Source: Owenia fusiformis
Taxonomy: Eukaryota; Annelida; Polychaeta; Sabellida; Oweniidae
Direction of reading: 5' to 3'
Length of the DNA stretch: 64,000 nucleotides
Assembly: GCA_903813345.2 (NCBI GenBank)
Contig: CAIIXF020000002.1
Span: 32,876,109 to 32,940,108, forward strand
Shown here: positions 1-13,000 of the stretch, in pieces
How positions within the stretch are numbered: the first letter of the stretch is position 1
How the letters are laid out: each line of letters begins with the position of its first letter
Notes under the pieces: model-generated
Databases searched by the model: none
Told to the model about the DNA's origin: nothing
The model's input: the letters and a program-made list of their open reading frames with translations, nothing else
Translations under genes and position numbers: made by a program

Positions 1-149
1 AGGAAATTTTACAGTCAAATACTATTTCAAACATTTTTTAAAATTGAAACCAAGAAAATTCTAATTGATGACGATGAAAATGTTAAGATAAATAAAAAAA
101 CGAAATTAGATCATTGGTGTACCCCTTGGTAGTTGGTACTTATATTATC

Positions 150-262
150 ACAAATGTATATGTACAGTACATTTATTATAACATATGTACATGTACTGTA
201 CATTTTGTATCACACATGTACATGTACAGTTCACATATTATCACACATGTAAATGTACATGT
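150..262. repeat. ACATGTAC-rich short repeat cluster
   Basis: About four diverged units of roughly 30-35 bp, each containing the self-complementary words ACATGTAC or TGTACATG. The rest of 1-640 is AT-rich and I see no gene in it. Confidence 0.6.
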
Positions 263-639
263 ATTATTGACAAATTACATAATTGTTTGATTAAATAAAC
301 AACACTGTATTCCATGTCAACAGTTCTTACACTCATCATAACTGGATTCTTAAAGGGTTCTCGATTTTATGTAAATATATAAATGTACAGCTTTTTTCTT
401 CATTATAAATAGTCATAACATGAAAATCAATGTAAATATTTTGTAAATTATGAAATCAATAAAACATAAAATGTTACAAATGATATATGTTTTGTTTTCA
501 TCAAGAACATCATTTAATTTGAGGAATATGTGTTTGTCCACACATCTCTCTATCTTAATTGTCCCAATAGTTTTTGCTTCCAAAGTATTTTATTCCTAAA
601 GGTGTTATTCGTCACTTTTTATTTTTCATTTGTGAATTT

Positions 640-800
640 TAGTAAAATAAGTGGAACACTTTGGTACCTCACTTGGGAGGTGTTCTACTTCATTTAATAC
701 CCTTAAGTCAGAAGGCCTTGGGATTCTGAAGTGTTCTACCAACAGAGATGTTCTACTTCTAGAGGTGTTCCATTTAACAGGTTTCATTGTACTTCACTTG
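640..800 (-). mobile_element. MITE-like repeat with GTGGAACACCTC words
   Basis: Read on the minus strand this closely resembles the sequence at 28398-28577: both repeat the words GGAACACCTC and CTAGAAGT, and both carry an AACAGGTTT-type end. CAGTAAAACCTG-type ends also occur near 30386, 19957-19972 and 59039, so this is a dispersed family. The end sequence resembles pogo/Tc1-type termini, which is inference. Exact ends are not resolved here. Confidence 0.5.
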
Positions 801-866
801 TAATTAAACAGTTGAACCTGCCTCTTCTGAGGAGACACTTTTCATGTACAAGACCTTGGTTCATCT

Positions 867-1462
867 TACTTCCTGCGAAAGCTATTTGGATTTTGATATA
901 ATAGCTTTCCCACGGAGCATTTGGACAGCTCAATGATCGTGACCTTTGAAATCGAATTAAGTCGATCCGCGGCTTACTTTTGGTCTCTAACTGTGTCTTA
1001 CATCAGTATCATCAATCCGTGTAAGTATTGGAGCGCTGGAGTACTTCTTTTTCGATCAAGACTTGTAATTGTTAGTCAAGTGAATCGTTTTACTGCCAAA
1101 TTCCAATATGGCGGTTTCTGCTCGGACATTTTCGTAAATCTCCGGAGGTTGTCCGAACCTAACTAATTCTCAAAATTCATTTCGTTCGTTGCGTATCTCG
1201 CACCTAGCAAACCGCCATATTGGAAATAGCTCTGTAAAACTTTAACTCGATGAACAATTTACAAGTCTTGATCGAAAAAGAAGTACTCCAGCGCTCCAAT
1301 ACTTACACGGATTGATGATACTGATGTAAGACACAGTTAGAGACCAAAAGTAAGCCGCGGATCAACTTAATTCAATTTCAAAGGTCACTATTGATCAGCT
1401 GTTCACTTCTCCGTTTGAGAGCCATAAGTTTCAAAATCTAACATGGCTCTCGAAGTGAGTAA
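867..1462. mobile_element. 596-bp foldback (inverted-repeat) transposon, copy 1
   Basis: The element is essentially one long imperfect palindrome: its left half (GATCCGCGGCTTACTTTTGG, the CCGCCATATTGG blocks) reappears inverted in its right half. It is bounded by a 9-bp direct repeat GGTTCATCT at 858-866 and 1463-1471, read as the target-site duplication. Each terminus also holds a short hairpin (AGCTATT..AATAGCT on the left, GAGAGCCAT..ATGGCTCTC on the right). A near-identical copy of exactly the same length lies inverted at 36093-36688. There is no transposase, so it is non-autonomous. Long terminal inverted repeats with a 9-bp duplication suggest a Mutator-like relative, which is inference. 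Confidence 0.88.
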
Positions 1463-1748
1463 GGTTCATCTACTGTATAATTTTATGATCTATCCAATCA
1501 AGATGATGTAGTAAAGAAATCACATGTCATTTTCACATTCCAGTTCTCATCAAATATCATTCAAGCTTCATATAGCAATTCTTCAATCAAATTAAAAACT
1601 ATAAACTGATAAAAGTGGGAGTCCAGAAGAGGATTCCAACGATGAACAACTCCCCTTTTCTCTTTTTTGAACTACACAACTGCCATCTTTATATCATCCT
1701 ACTTACAAACTAGACATACAAAATTCTCTGAATATTACAAAACTTTAT

Positions 1749-4700
1749 TTACAACTCAAAGTCACCAGATTCAATAACACAACAAGCAAGTCTTGTGCCA
1801 TTTCCCTTGCCATAATCGCCATATGTTTCATGGACCTGGATATAAGAATTGTCCATTAATTCAATTAAGTTAAAATTCACTACATGCATTTCATATTCAT
1901 CAAAATAGTTCCTGCCACTGACTGCCAATAACGCAGATGCGAGTAGGTTGTTACCAGATTCACCACCAGGTGGCTCGTTCGGGTCAGATAGCATGGCGGG
2001 TATAGTAGAAAGTTCCCTTTAACTTAAATTACATCTGTTTTAGTGGTTTATTTTTCATATAACCCTTATGTATCTAATAGTTATGCAAATTAAAATATGT
2101 CCAGTAAAAGAAAATGTTATCTGTCCAATACAATAAAAGATAATTAACTTTTTGTGATTTTGTAACATGGGGTCTATGGGGAATCAACCCGAACAAGAAG
2201 TCACATTTTCAAAAAAATTAAATTTTCAAAGTTGATAGACAATTTTCGAAACCATATTTTTAGATGTACTTTTATATGCAGATTTCAAATATGACATCAC
2301 TTTGAGTGAATTTTGAATATTTAATGACGTAAATCAAGATTATTTCTACTCGCATCTAGTCTATTGGTATTTAACTCTCCTTTCTAGGTGGATATAAGAG
2401 GCAAAACAGGGGCAGAGTCAGGACCAGGTAATAGGGAGGCAAATTTAGTTAGGCGAGGCAAACTTGAATTTCTGATTTAAGATTTTTCTGTAATTTTTTG
2501 TGAGGCTAATGCCTTGTCTGCATCATGCATGGCTACATCATTGTATAGTTACAGGACAGTGGGGCAAGACAACCCCTAAAATAAACTTGGTGGTCTGTCT
2601 TGCCCAATTGCCCTTCTTACCCCACTGCCCCCCATATCATTTACATATCATCTCTATATCTTATAGTTGAGACCATTATAGAACCAATAAAGTAAGCATA
2701 AATGTACTTACAACTATAGAGCGACCAATGATGTAGTTAGGGTTGGCAGGAAGTAAACTGATCTTGTCATCTACCATTACCATGACAACACTTCCTGTTG
2801 TGTCCTCCTCTATGTTCCCAAGATCTCCCACGTGTCTACAACATGTACCAGCATTCTAAATTGCTAACTTAAGTTTAAATGCAAGAGCAGAATAATTTGT
2901 ACTAAGGATAGTAACGGTGAAGTGTTATATCAGTTCCTATATGAATGTACCAACAATGTCAGCTTTCAACTATATTTAGATATCTTTTATTGAGCCATTA
3001 TGTAACTCCCCTCCCCAAAAAACACAAACTGGTGCTGAAATCAAAGCTTGCCAAATCAAAAATATGAGGAGGTAGAGGTGACCCATAACATGATGCAAGG
3101 GTTCATATGTTCAAAAATACTTAACATATCACATATATACTCACCTATCATCAGACACAGGGGAATCGTGATTGCTTGACGTAGGAATGAAATGGCCACC
3201 AGTATCAGCACAACCGCCCTCTATACTCCCTTCTGTATGGATCTGCATTCTGTGTGATACCTCATCATTATTTCTATCAAATCCCCAGAGTTCAACGTAA
3301 ATGTCAGTGTTTCCGCCAGGTAGCTAGTGAAATACCAAATAAGGCCAGTGTATTGCATTTTCAAGGTAAGAGCATTCGCTTAAACATATGATGACAATAA
3401 TTTGATCAAAGAAATAATTTTTAAAATAAGTGGCTAGCCCCCTGTTCAATTCTATTGAATGTGGACAATTCTGGTAGTTTTTCCTGACAATGTCTGTGTA
3501 AATTGTCATATTTACAATCTAGATGTCAGATTCTTATTCATGCAACTTATATTCCTACTTACATTCTGTCTGAAAAAGACGTCACCAAATATCTGCTGTC
3601 CCTCGTCAAAGTCATTGGGTTCCATTCTACACCTTGCATTGTTATACTCATCAGCTAAAAGCAGAATAATTATTCACTTAGCACTTAAGGTAGTTAGTAC
3701 ACTGGTAAAAGATGGCTTCATGTTAAAGCATAGGAGCAATATCAACCCTGTAGTGTTCATCTTTAGGACATATAAATCTGATATGATATACTTTTTTTAG
3801 TAAATTATATATATATATATATATATTATTTGGATGGATTCAATGAATTATATCCTAATAATGACATTATAATCTATTTCTGTTGCACTCTGCAAGAAAA
3901 TATTTGACTAAGTGAGCAAAAATGAATACTGTATTTTGTTTGGGGGGGTGGGGCATTTTTATACTCTATTTTTATACTCTCTTTTATACTCTTATCTCTG
4001 CAGATAACTCTACCTATATCTCATAGTATTACATAGGGAAGCATTTGTATTGAAGTCAATGGAGCTGAAGGTCGGCTATATATTCCTGTATAGCCGCCAA
4101 ACCTTTTACCATGACAATCTTATGACGTCATCAACAGTTATGTCCGTATCATTGAATATATGCCTTCGGTCTGTCGTAATATAACCCTCGCAAGCTCGGG
4201 CTATATTGGTGACAGACCTTAGGCATATATTCAATGATAGGGACATAACTGCTAAATATAGTTGTGTAGTTTGAAGCTGGTGACATACTGTAGGTATATG
4301 TGTTTGAAGTCACATAATGTGTTACCATGGTAACATATATTTTCACAAAAATCAAAGACCATGACAGTATGTCTCCCCTTCTTGGTGGTAACTAAATACA
4401 GATTGCTTGTACATTGTATAATAAAGATGTCAGGGTGTACCTTTGCAATCTGAACGTATTGGATGAACACAGCCTTCCATCCAGGAATCAAACCAGAGAC
4501 CATCCTCGCAAGTCCATTCTGTGGCTTCACCTTCCCAACAGTTGTAAAAGTGGGTGCAGTCTGTCTCATGGGGGAATCCTCCATCAGCTGGGCATTGAAA
4601 CTTGCCCCTTACAGCACTGAAAAATGCTGAAATACATTCAAATTCAATACAAGAATAACAAATATGCGATTGAGCAATTTTATTAAAGTTCCCATGTAAA

Positions 4701-5685
4701 GTTTGAAAATACTGTAGGTTTTTACTGTTTGTCATGACTTAAAAAGTTATTTAAGAAATTTTGAAAAAAGTTCAAATTTCCCACTTCTTTTCAAGTAAAA
4801 GTTGAAATTTTACATGACCTTTTAAATACCAGTGCAAAGATTGAACAGAGGACACACTATTTCAATACAAAATTGAATTTTTTTTCTCTGTCAATCTTTT
4901 CTAAATATGTTAAACTTCAAAAATAAACCAATGTTGATTGTCTAAACGGGTTAAAAGAAAGAATATATTGTGTTTTAAATATTATTGCACCACTGGTTTC
5001 TATGAGAACTAATATTTTGAAATTCATTTTTCTCTGAACTATTTTCATGTTAATTTCTCGTTTATACATCATGACATCATGTATATGAACCAATTTTCTT
5101 AATTTCGGCTAAAAAACACATGAAAATGAATGCTATGCATTGGTCTGACTTCATGCTTAATAAAAGATACCTGTGACCTCTTAAACAACATTCTTCAAAA
5201 GCCACTTTTTGAAATTATTTCACATATCACACTTTGATAAGATTGGGTAAGACTACAATATAAGCCAAAGTGGTTTAAACTTTATATGGGGCCTTTAAAT
5301 CAGAAGTTGTAAATGCAAATACTAAACATTGATTTAATATCCAAAATAAAGTACACTAAAAGTACAGAATCGTCATGTTCATTTTTACCATGAACCTGTT
5401 AAGCCCAAGTCTCCAATAATAAAATTACCAAAATACTCTCTTACCTGAGAGATTTAAGGTAGTCCCACACATGCACAACAAAAAAATGAAAAAGATGGAA
5501 TCTTGTTTCAACATTTAACAAGCAGATCTACCTTAACTTGTACATGTACTTCTACATGTACCTAAACATTTATGTTAGTCTCAACTTTTACGTAATTTCA
5601 ATTTTTGACCAACTCTGTTAAATATGAGTCTTAATATGTATGTCCTGTAAAATATAAACTTACATAAAAATATCAATAGTTTCAT
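1749..5685 (-). CDS. Secreted chitin-binding (CBM14) Cu/Zn superoxide dismutase-like protein, paralogue A (diverged)
   Basis: Six coding exons on the minus strand: 5685-5664, 4626-4441, 3654-3563, 3323-3145, 2835-2712, 1835-1749. They splice in frame to 229 residues. A signal peptide (MKLLIFLSFFSAVRG) is followed by one peritrophin-A/CBM14 domain with six cysteines (FQC, TDC, YNC, WTC, EGC, SDC), then a Cu/Zn SOD domain. The first copper histidine of the HxH motif is Gln127 (RMQIH where paralogues have GMHVH), and the aspartate four residues after the last copper histidine is Gly207 (HETYGD where paralogues have HATYDD). Other ligands, the disulphide cysteines and the active-site Arg are kept. 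Compared with B it lacks about seven residues in CBM14 and nine in the loop before the Arg. A polyadenylation signal AATAAA overlaps the stop (1744-1749). Dismutase activity is doubtful. Chitin binding and secretion look intact. Confidence 0.9.
2000..2360. repeat. Dispersed repeat in intron 5 of paralogue A
   Basis: Similar sequence occurs at about 50405-50800, sharing AAATTAAAATATGTCCAGTA, TTTTTGTGATTT, a TCAAATATGA block and a terminal TTTCTACTCGCAT. A reverse-complement echo of the end word (ATGCGAGTAGG) lies at about 1936, inside the preceding intron sequence, which suggests short inverted ends. The element class is unknown. Confidence 0.5.
4136..4250. mobile_element. 115-bp palindromic MITE in intron 2 of paralogue A
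   Basis: Nearly perfect inverted repeat beginning AGTTATGTCC and ending GGACATAACT, with arms of about 48 bp around a short GC-richer centre (CTCGCAAGCTCGGG). It is absent from the matching introns of paralogues B and C, so it inserted after duplication. No clear target-site duplication is visible. Confidence 0.7.
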
Positions 5686-5771
5686 GTTAGCCAGAGAGTT
5701 CAGCAGAGAGTGAAACCAGTTGCAGAATTTGGTAAAAGAGCATATTAAATGGTACATTAAATTATGTTCAG

Positions 5772-5827
5772 AGTAGTGACCTAGCAGTGAACAAGATATT
5801 TATGGGAATATTGCATATGGCCTGAAG
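5772..5827 (-). promoter_or_regulatory. Conserved promoter block of paralogue A
   Basis: Lies about 90-140 bp upstream of the start codon at 5685. On the minus strand it reads GGCCATATG, then an AT-rich CCATAAATATCTTG segment that could act as a TATA element, then CTAGGTCA. The same ordered words occur at the same distance upstream of paralogue B (14470-14521), while nearby sequence has diverged. Core-promoter function is inferred. Confidence 0.45.
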
Positions 5828-6546
5828 TACATTGACTTTTTCATTTCTTCTCTAGATATCTGAAAAGAGGGGGTTTCAAAATTTTCTAAACGCGCTTTAA
5901 AAAATATTATGTTAATTTCTTCTTAATTAATATCACAACTTGTTACTTTACACCAAGATAAAGATTAGACGTAAGGAATATGCTAACATAGATCAATACA
6001 TCACAACGATGTGGTGTATTTGTAAACTAGCCAGTGAACATTCTGATAAACGAAGGTGGTAAGCAAGAGACAATTATGTCTGTCATCGCTAAAGCTCTGG
6101 GGCTTTCCTTCCTCTTATATCTGAATAGACGATATGTGATACTAGTATACTACTCTGCCATCTTCTTATTGTTACAGGACTGATAAATTCTATATTCTAT
6201 TATATTAATCTTTAGTTAGGATTTATATTCAATATTGAAAAACTTGAATTGGTCTTTATAAATGGCTTCCAGGTCAAGGCCATAATACTATAATATCCTG
6301 TGAACAAAACTAACTGAATGACTCAATAACCCTTGACCTTCTAGAGAATTTTCCAATTAAATCATGTGACTGGAGATGTCCAATCAAAATGCTGTTCCAG
6401 AAAATGACAAAAATTCTGGAAATTCAGGAAAACTCTCATGTACTATTAATTGACCTCAGCAGCAGAACAAAATAATACAATACAAGATTATCAAACTCTA
6501 GGAACATTATAGTAGAGCAAAGAGCACAACATAAGTCATTAATGTG

Positions 6547-6627
6547 AAAAAGTCAGTCCACCCCACTGGGAATCGAACCCACGACCCCTCGCTTACAAGG
6601 TGATTGCTCTACCACTGAGCTATAATA
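6547..6627 (-). pseudogene. tRNA-Thr(UGU)-like pseudogene or SINE head
   Basis: The minus strand has a perfect A box (TAGCTCAGTGG), a perfect B box (GGTTCGATTCC), an anticodon loop reading CTTGTAA (anticodon TGT) and a run of five T (6547-6551) that would stop RNA polymerase III. The D arm folds and the T arm has four of five pairs. The 5' acceptor strand is replaced by AT-rich sequence that cannot pair with TGGGGTG at the 3' side, and the anticodon stem is weak. A functional tRNA is therefore unlikely. Confidence 0.65.
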
Positions 6628-6654
6628 ATAATTCTATTTTATTACTTTAGTTGA

Positions 6655-6890
6655 AAATCAAAATTTTAGATTTTCACGAAAAGTTACTGCTATTTTAAAG
6701 TAGCCACAACTTGAAAATTTCTGTTTTTGAGAAAAACAGTTCATTGATACGCATCTTTCCCTCAAAATTGAAAAAAATCTGTCAGCTAGTATTCAAGTTA
6801 TCTTCCGGACAGACAGGCGGATGGACTGACAGACAGACGGAGGGCTTCACTATATCCATATCAAACTTCTTTCTTTGGGATAAGTATTAA
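6655..6890. repeat. Dispersed repeat with GACAGACGG tail
   Basis: Ends in a GGACAGACAGGCGGATGGAC-type tract followed by CACTATATCC, AAACTTC and GGGATAA. The same order (GGACGGACGG tract, CCTATATCCC, GAACTTCG, GGGATAATAA) closes the repeat at 24000-24960, so the two belong to one family. Confidence 0.5.
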
Positions 6891-7039
6891 CTCATCTTTT
6901 CTCATATCAACATATCAACTACACTACTACCATCTTTATACCAGCCTATTTCCTCTGTGTGGATAGTAGTACACATTCTATAATTTACAAACTAGACACA
7001 CAAAATTTTAAATACTGAAGTTTTGCACTTTATTTGTAA

Positions 7040-10000
7040 CTAAAAGTCATTAGCCATGATAACACAACAAGCAAGTCTTGCGCCAGCATTTCCATTTATT
7101 AGACTTGTGCCATTTCCCAAGCCATAATCGTCATATGTTGCATGGACCTGTATATATATATGAATCCATTAAGTCAATTTAGCTAATTTCATATTTAAAT
7201 AACTCCTGCCACGGACTGCACAGTATTTAACTCTCTTTCCTTGCACATTTTCCGCCTTTATAGGTGGATATTCGAGGCAAGGACCAAAGTCAGGACTTAG
7301 AAACTGGCGAGACAAATTAAATTAGGTGAGGCACGTTGAGATAAAAGCAATATTTAAATACATGTACTATCTGATGAGAAGTGGCGTTTACACTTTCAAT
7401 GGTCCTTTTTCCATATAGCTATGAAATCTTGTTAAAGTCTCGTTTTTAATGAGATTTTAGGAGATCTACATTTTTAACCATTAAAGACTAACATTTTCTT
7501 CTATTTGATGACATATTTGAATTCTGTGTGTAATTTTCTACCAAAACAATTTTGATTTGCACCATTATTTACCTTTATTCAAATTCTAATGATTTATAGT
7601 TGTCTAAAAAAGGTCGGGCTAAATCCCCATTGACACAATGCTGAAAAACCTTTAAAAGTTCCTTTACTCTCACAAGGATCACAATTTTAATGTGATATCA
7701 CAATCCACATGTCATTAAGATTATATTGTTATATTCCAATGGTGTTTTAAGTTGATCCAAATGGAATTACTTCTTAAATCAAGAAATTAAGTGACCCTAG
7801 TAATACATTTACATGTATTCTAGCCCTACCCTAGCCCTACCAATACCCATGATGCCATCTATTTTCCATTTATATGGAAAAAGGTCAATTGACAATATTT
7901 CTGAATGAAAATTTTTCTGTTCACATTTTTGGTGAGGCAAATGCCTCGCTTGCCTCATGCATGGCTATGCCCCTGTATAGTACATGTATATATTATACCT
8001 TATATCTGTATATCTTAATTCTTGGGGCCATTATACCTAGACAGACCCACCAACTCAATAAAGTAAATGTAAATATACTTACAACTATAGAGCGACCAAT
8101 GATGTAGTTAGGGTTGGCAGGAAGTAAACTGATTTTGTCATCTATTAATACCATGACAACACTTCCTGTTGTGTCCTCCTCTATGTTCCCAAGATCTCCC
8201 ACGTGTCTACAACATACACCACCATTCTAAATTGCTAACTCCAAGTTTAATACCGGAGCAGAATATTTTGCACAAAAAGGAAGATGTCAATAAAGTGGAT
8301 ATTATCAAAAATATCAGTTAATGTCCACGCATCACAAAATGTCAGAGTTCAACTATATTTAGATGTTTTGTGTTGAGTCATTATTTAACTCCAGTCCCAA
8401 AAACAAATTTTACCACTCCTGTACTATAAAATTGTAATATGGTGACCCAGGACACCATGCAATGTTACATATGTTTGAAAGTACTTTACATGTTACATGC
8501 TCACCTATCCTCAGATGCAGGGGAACCATGATTGCTTGACGTAGGGTTAAAGTGGCCACCAGTAGCAGCACAACCGCCCTCTATACTCCCTTCTGTATGA
8601 ACGTGCATTCCATGTAACACCTCAGCATCGTTTGGATCAAATCCTCGAAGTTCAACATAAATGTCAGTGTTTCCGCCAGTTTGCTAGTAAATAAAAAGAA
8701 ATACAGAAATACAACAGATGGCCAGTTGATTGAACTGAACTGAATTAAAAGTTAGAGTTACTTCCTAAAATACAGGGTGAGCCAAAATGGTAACCTAAAT
8801 ATATATGTTAACAACACAGTCAATCAGCATGGGTTTAAGGTAACATTTGGGACGATTAATTCTTATTCAATGTTCTTTCATTCTATCAAGTAAGGCACAT
8901 TTTGGCATTTGGAGCATGTTTTGTAAATCGTGACCATTGGAGATAGACAATTGACACTTATTAGAAGGAAAGAACATTGAACAAGATGTAATTACGCCAA
9001 ATATGATTTTAAACCCATGCTATATGACTGAGTTATTAACAAACATTTGGTTGGGCTCACTTTTTTGGCTCACCCTGTATTCAGATCATTTAATTTCAGG
9101 CAATGTTTTATTCTCATGAATTTGGATAATCCTGGCAATTTTTCTGAAAATGTCTGTATATTGTCACTTATCGTCATCTCTCAGAGTCTTTCCCTCTCAG
9201 AGTCCAGCAGAATTTCTACTTACATTCTGTCTGAAAAAGACGTCACCAAATATCTGCTGTCCTGCATCAGGGTCATTTGGGGTCATTCTACATCTAGCAT
9301 TGTTATAATCACCAGCTAAAAGCAAAACATTGATTCATTTAGCACTTAAGGTAGTCATACAATTGCAAATTGTAGCTCCATGTTGTAGCATACATGTAGA
9401 GGCAATGATTTAAAAAGTGTTCAGCTTTAGGACATATGGCTCCAACTAAAAGCAAAATATTGATTCATTTAGCACTTAGGTAGTCATACAATGGCAAATT
9501 GTAGCTCCATGTTGTAGCATACATGTCGAGGCAATGATTTAAAAAGTGTTCAGCTTTAGGACAAATGGCTCCGTGTTAAAGCAAAGCATAGTAGCAACAA
9601 CAACTTAGTGCTCATCTTTAAGACTTTGATGACATCAAACTTATAAAAAATAAGATTTTACATTTATACATTATTTGGATGGATTCAATTATAATTCAAT
9701 TATACCAAAATGATGACATTTTTATCTACAAAACTTTGCATGTTATATAATTGATTAAAAAACATATGGAAAATGTGCAGAAATGAAAAAACATTTATGT
9801 TCAAATTTATTTGGGGTTAGGTATTTTAATATATATCACTGTATCATAACTATGGTATATTTCTTTCTTTTGACATGACAATACATCTAGTTGGATATTC
9901 AGTTGCATAATAGAGGAGTTTCTAAATCTCCCAAATTCTCGTCTATTCATGTGATTTTAAGAGATTTCCACTTTTTACCTCTAATTACTTTTCTTTCTTT

Positions 10001-13000
10001 TTAATAGCAAATTTGAATTCAGAGAAAAGTTTTCTCCAATAACAGCTGTGATTTAAACAGTCATGTCATTTTATTCATTTTCCATGACAGTTTAAAAAAA
10101 ACTTGGGCCAAATCTCCATTGATGCAATGCTAAAATTCTTTAAAATCTTGGTTTATTTGTATGGCAACCAACATTTTCGTGTTTAATCACAATATGTACA
10201 TTGACAGGGTCATCCAATAGTATGCCATTCGAGTTCCATACATTCTACCAACACTTTTTGATAAATCATGAAATTAAGTGACTTTTGCAAGTTTCTAGCA
10301 TCACGGTAGGGATTGTCATCACGTGACCTTCGCAACTGATGGTGTCTGAACAAGGCGTAAGATTTTCTCGATTAAGCAAGAAAAACAAATAATTTTCATA
10401 TTTATACTTTGTTAAATGCTTCAAATCCCGCCCCACTTATGCATACTATCTCAGTCTTTCAAATGAACCTAAAGGACGATTCTCGGTTTGGAGAACGAAG
10501 TTCATCAATCTAAATGAGCATTATCCCTGCTTCGGACAAATTTGATTTTTTTTACATAATATAGATTTGAATGTCTTCTTTTGAATAGTCATAATTTAAT
10601 TTGGGTAATATTTCTAGATTTTTCGCAAAAAATATATTAGCGCAGTACACTGATGAACTTCTTTCCCCAAATCGAGACTTGTATTTTATTGAATCGGTCT
10701 AATTGAGCGTTATCCCTGCTTCAGAACAATTTGTTATTTTTACAACTTGTAGATTTAAATGTCCTCTTTTGAATATTCATAGTTTAATTTGGGTAATATT
10801 TCTATATTTTCAATGAAAAAAATTATTAGCCCCGGAGACTGTTCTCCAAACCGAGAATCGTCCTTTACAAGCAGAGGACGCATATTTTTTGAGATATCAC
10901 TGTTTTTTATTTCGAAAAATGATGGTGTCTGAACAACTCTTAAATTCTGCATGATGGTGTCTGTACAAATTTTAAAATACACTACTTGGAAAGTAGTCCT
11001 CGTGTTTTCGTGTGTCTTTTAAATTCATCTGCTTCTTTCCAATGTGTTTAACCGAAATCAACCTAGAATTGTGATGTTTGCCTGTTATCACTGCCATCCA
11101 TTGGTTGAATTTCCAACATTCACTGAACGATTTGCAAATAATGTGTGGGACAATCATCCATCAGAGGAATTTAGATACATCGTGTATTGTCACCAGAAAC
11201 TGGGCGATTAAGTTATTTGATCAGACGTTATTTATCCAATATTACAAAAGATTACTTGATGTACTTGAATAAAACAATATAAAATGAATCCATCCATTAG
11301 ACTGCCCAGGGATGGTATTATTCAGCATCTTCGCACGCTCAGTCTTCACTGCGTTCCGACGGGAGCCTAGTGAACGAAGATGATTATTCAGTAAAGCCAG
11401 TCACTTTTTGAGAGGCCAGAGAAATCTGACCAATCAAAATACAGGATTTCTTCGTGATGTCATTGTCCTTATTAAAGTCAATTGCTAGATGCAAACTTAT
11501 GTAACATTAATAGGGTCTGGCTTCTGCATTGTATAATAACTTATTAAATATAGGCTTTGTATAAAAAAAACTTGTACCTTATGCCCACGTACCCACGTAC
11601 GTGAGTCGTGATACAGTCTTTGAAGGGTTCAATTTTAAAAGCTTTAAAGGATTATCCGATCAATTTTTTAAAAATAGCGCCATTCAAAGGCTCGTCCAAT
11701 AGGGAAAATCTACGCTAAATTAGGTTTTAATATGTCGGGGATTTGCAAAATGGAATTCTGTGCTTCATTTTGTTTAATCACAGTAAGGGGAACGATGATT
11801 TTAGTCATCCCAAAACGCGAAAGTGTAATTGTTTGCTCAATTGTGGATGGTCATTCCGAATTTGATGACGGGGAGAGTAGTACACCCATAAAGACAAGGT
11901 TGTAATGCAACCTAAATGTGGCAATATAGTCACACTTTAAAGACGACTTCCTGGAAGTCCCCAGCAAATGAAAAACGTGACAATTTTAGTGAATATTGCT
12001 TCTACTGAACGAGCATTAATAGATAAAAGATCCGTCACACTAAGTATATAAAACTGCCCCCAGGTCATTCATGACCATTATGACATATAATATGGTATTT
12101 AGCAGGGCGTTAATTATGGCATAGTGTTCAGTGTTATTGAGGCCATAGTGACCTTGTAAAGGTCAAGTCAGTGCATATCTGATAATAAAAGATTCTTGCG
12201 TGCAAAATCATCGTTTACAAAATTTAAAATGTGATATTATGATAAAGAATGTTGCAAAGGACAATTTTGACCTTAACCTTTTATTTTCATTTCATTTTTT
12301 TGTTTTATTATTTTATTTGGTTCCATTGACTTAGCATACGGATATCAGCATGTATCAACTTGATGATATCCCGATGTTAAGTCAATTATTCTTTCAAATG
12401 AGCTGGGTATAATGCTCCTTCTTAACGTTGGGACAGCCTTATCTTGACATTCTAGGCAGGTTACCAATTTCCCTTGAGTTATTATTCAATTGTATAGTTA
12501 TATTCTTAATCCACTTTGTACATTTGTAGCACTAGTATAGTCAACATCCAAAATGGTACAAAATATTTCGAAGAAAATGCTCGACATATACACATATTTC
12601 AAAGCAAATGCGTGACATACGGAACTCGCGTTTGGTGACATTTCATTGAATAATTCTATTAAAGGTCTAGTTTTTAAATCTTTTACAGATTTTCTTTGTA
12701 AGATAATAGGAATTGTCTAAATTAACATGTATTTATGATGAGTCAAAACAATCAGTTCATTTCTCCAAACAGGAGAGCCATCTTTTATGTAAATTCAAAT
12801 GCTGTTACCCACAGGGCCAATAATGCTTTGGCTTAGGCCCTGTTTATGCTGTAAATTAAGACTGTTTAAATAAAAGAACCATAAAAACTAAACTCGCGTG
12901 AAAAGTCCGAACGGAATGCGTTCGCCTTTTTTCGACGTGCACTAATGCATTTATATTTAACAAATTGAACCCTTCAAAGAATGTATCATGCCCCACGTAC

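Noticed and set aside
921-1166. 81-codon frame also found at 36389-36634
   Set aside because: Part of the palindromic 596-bp transposon. It is duplicated because the element is, with no splice or domain support.
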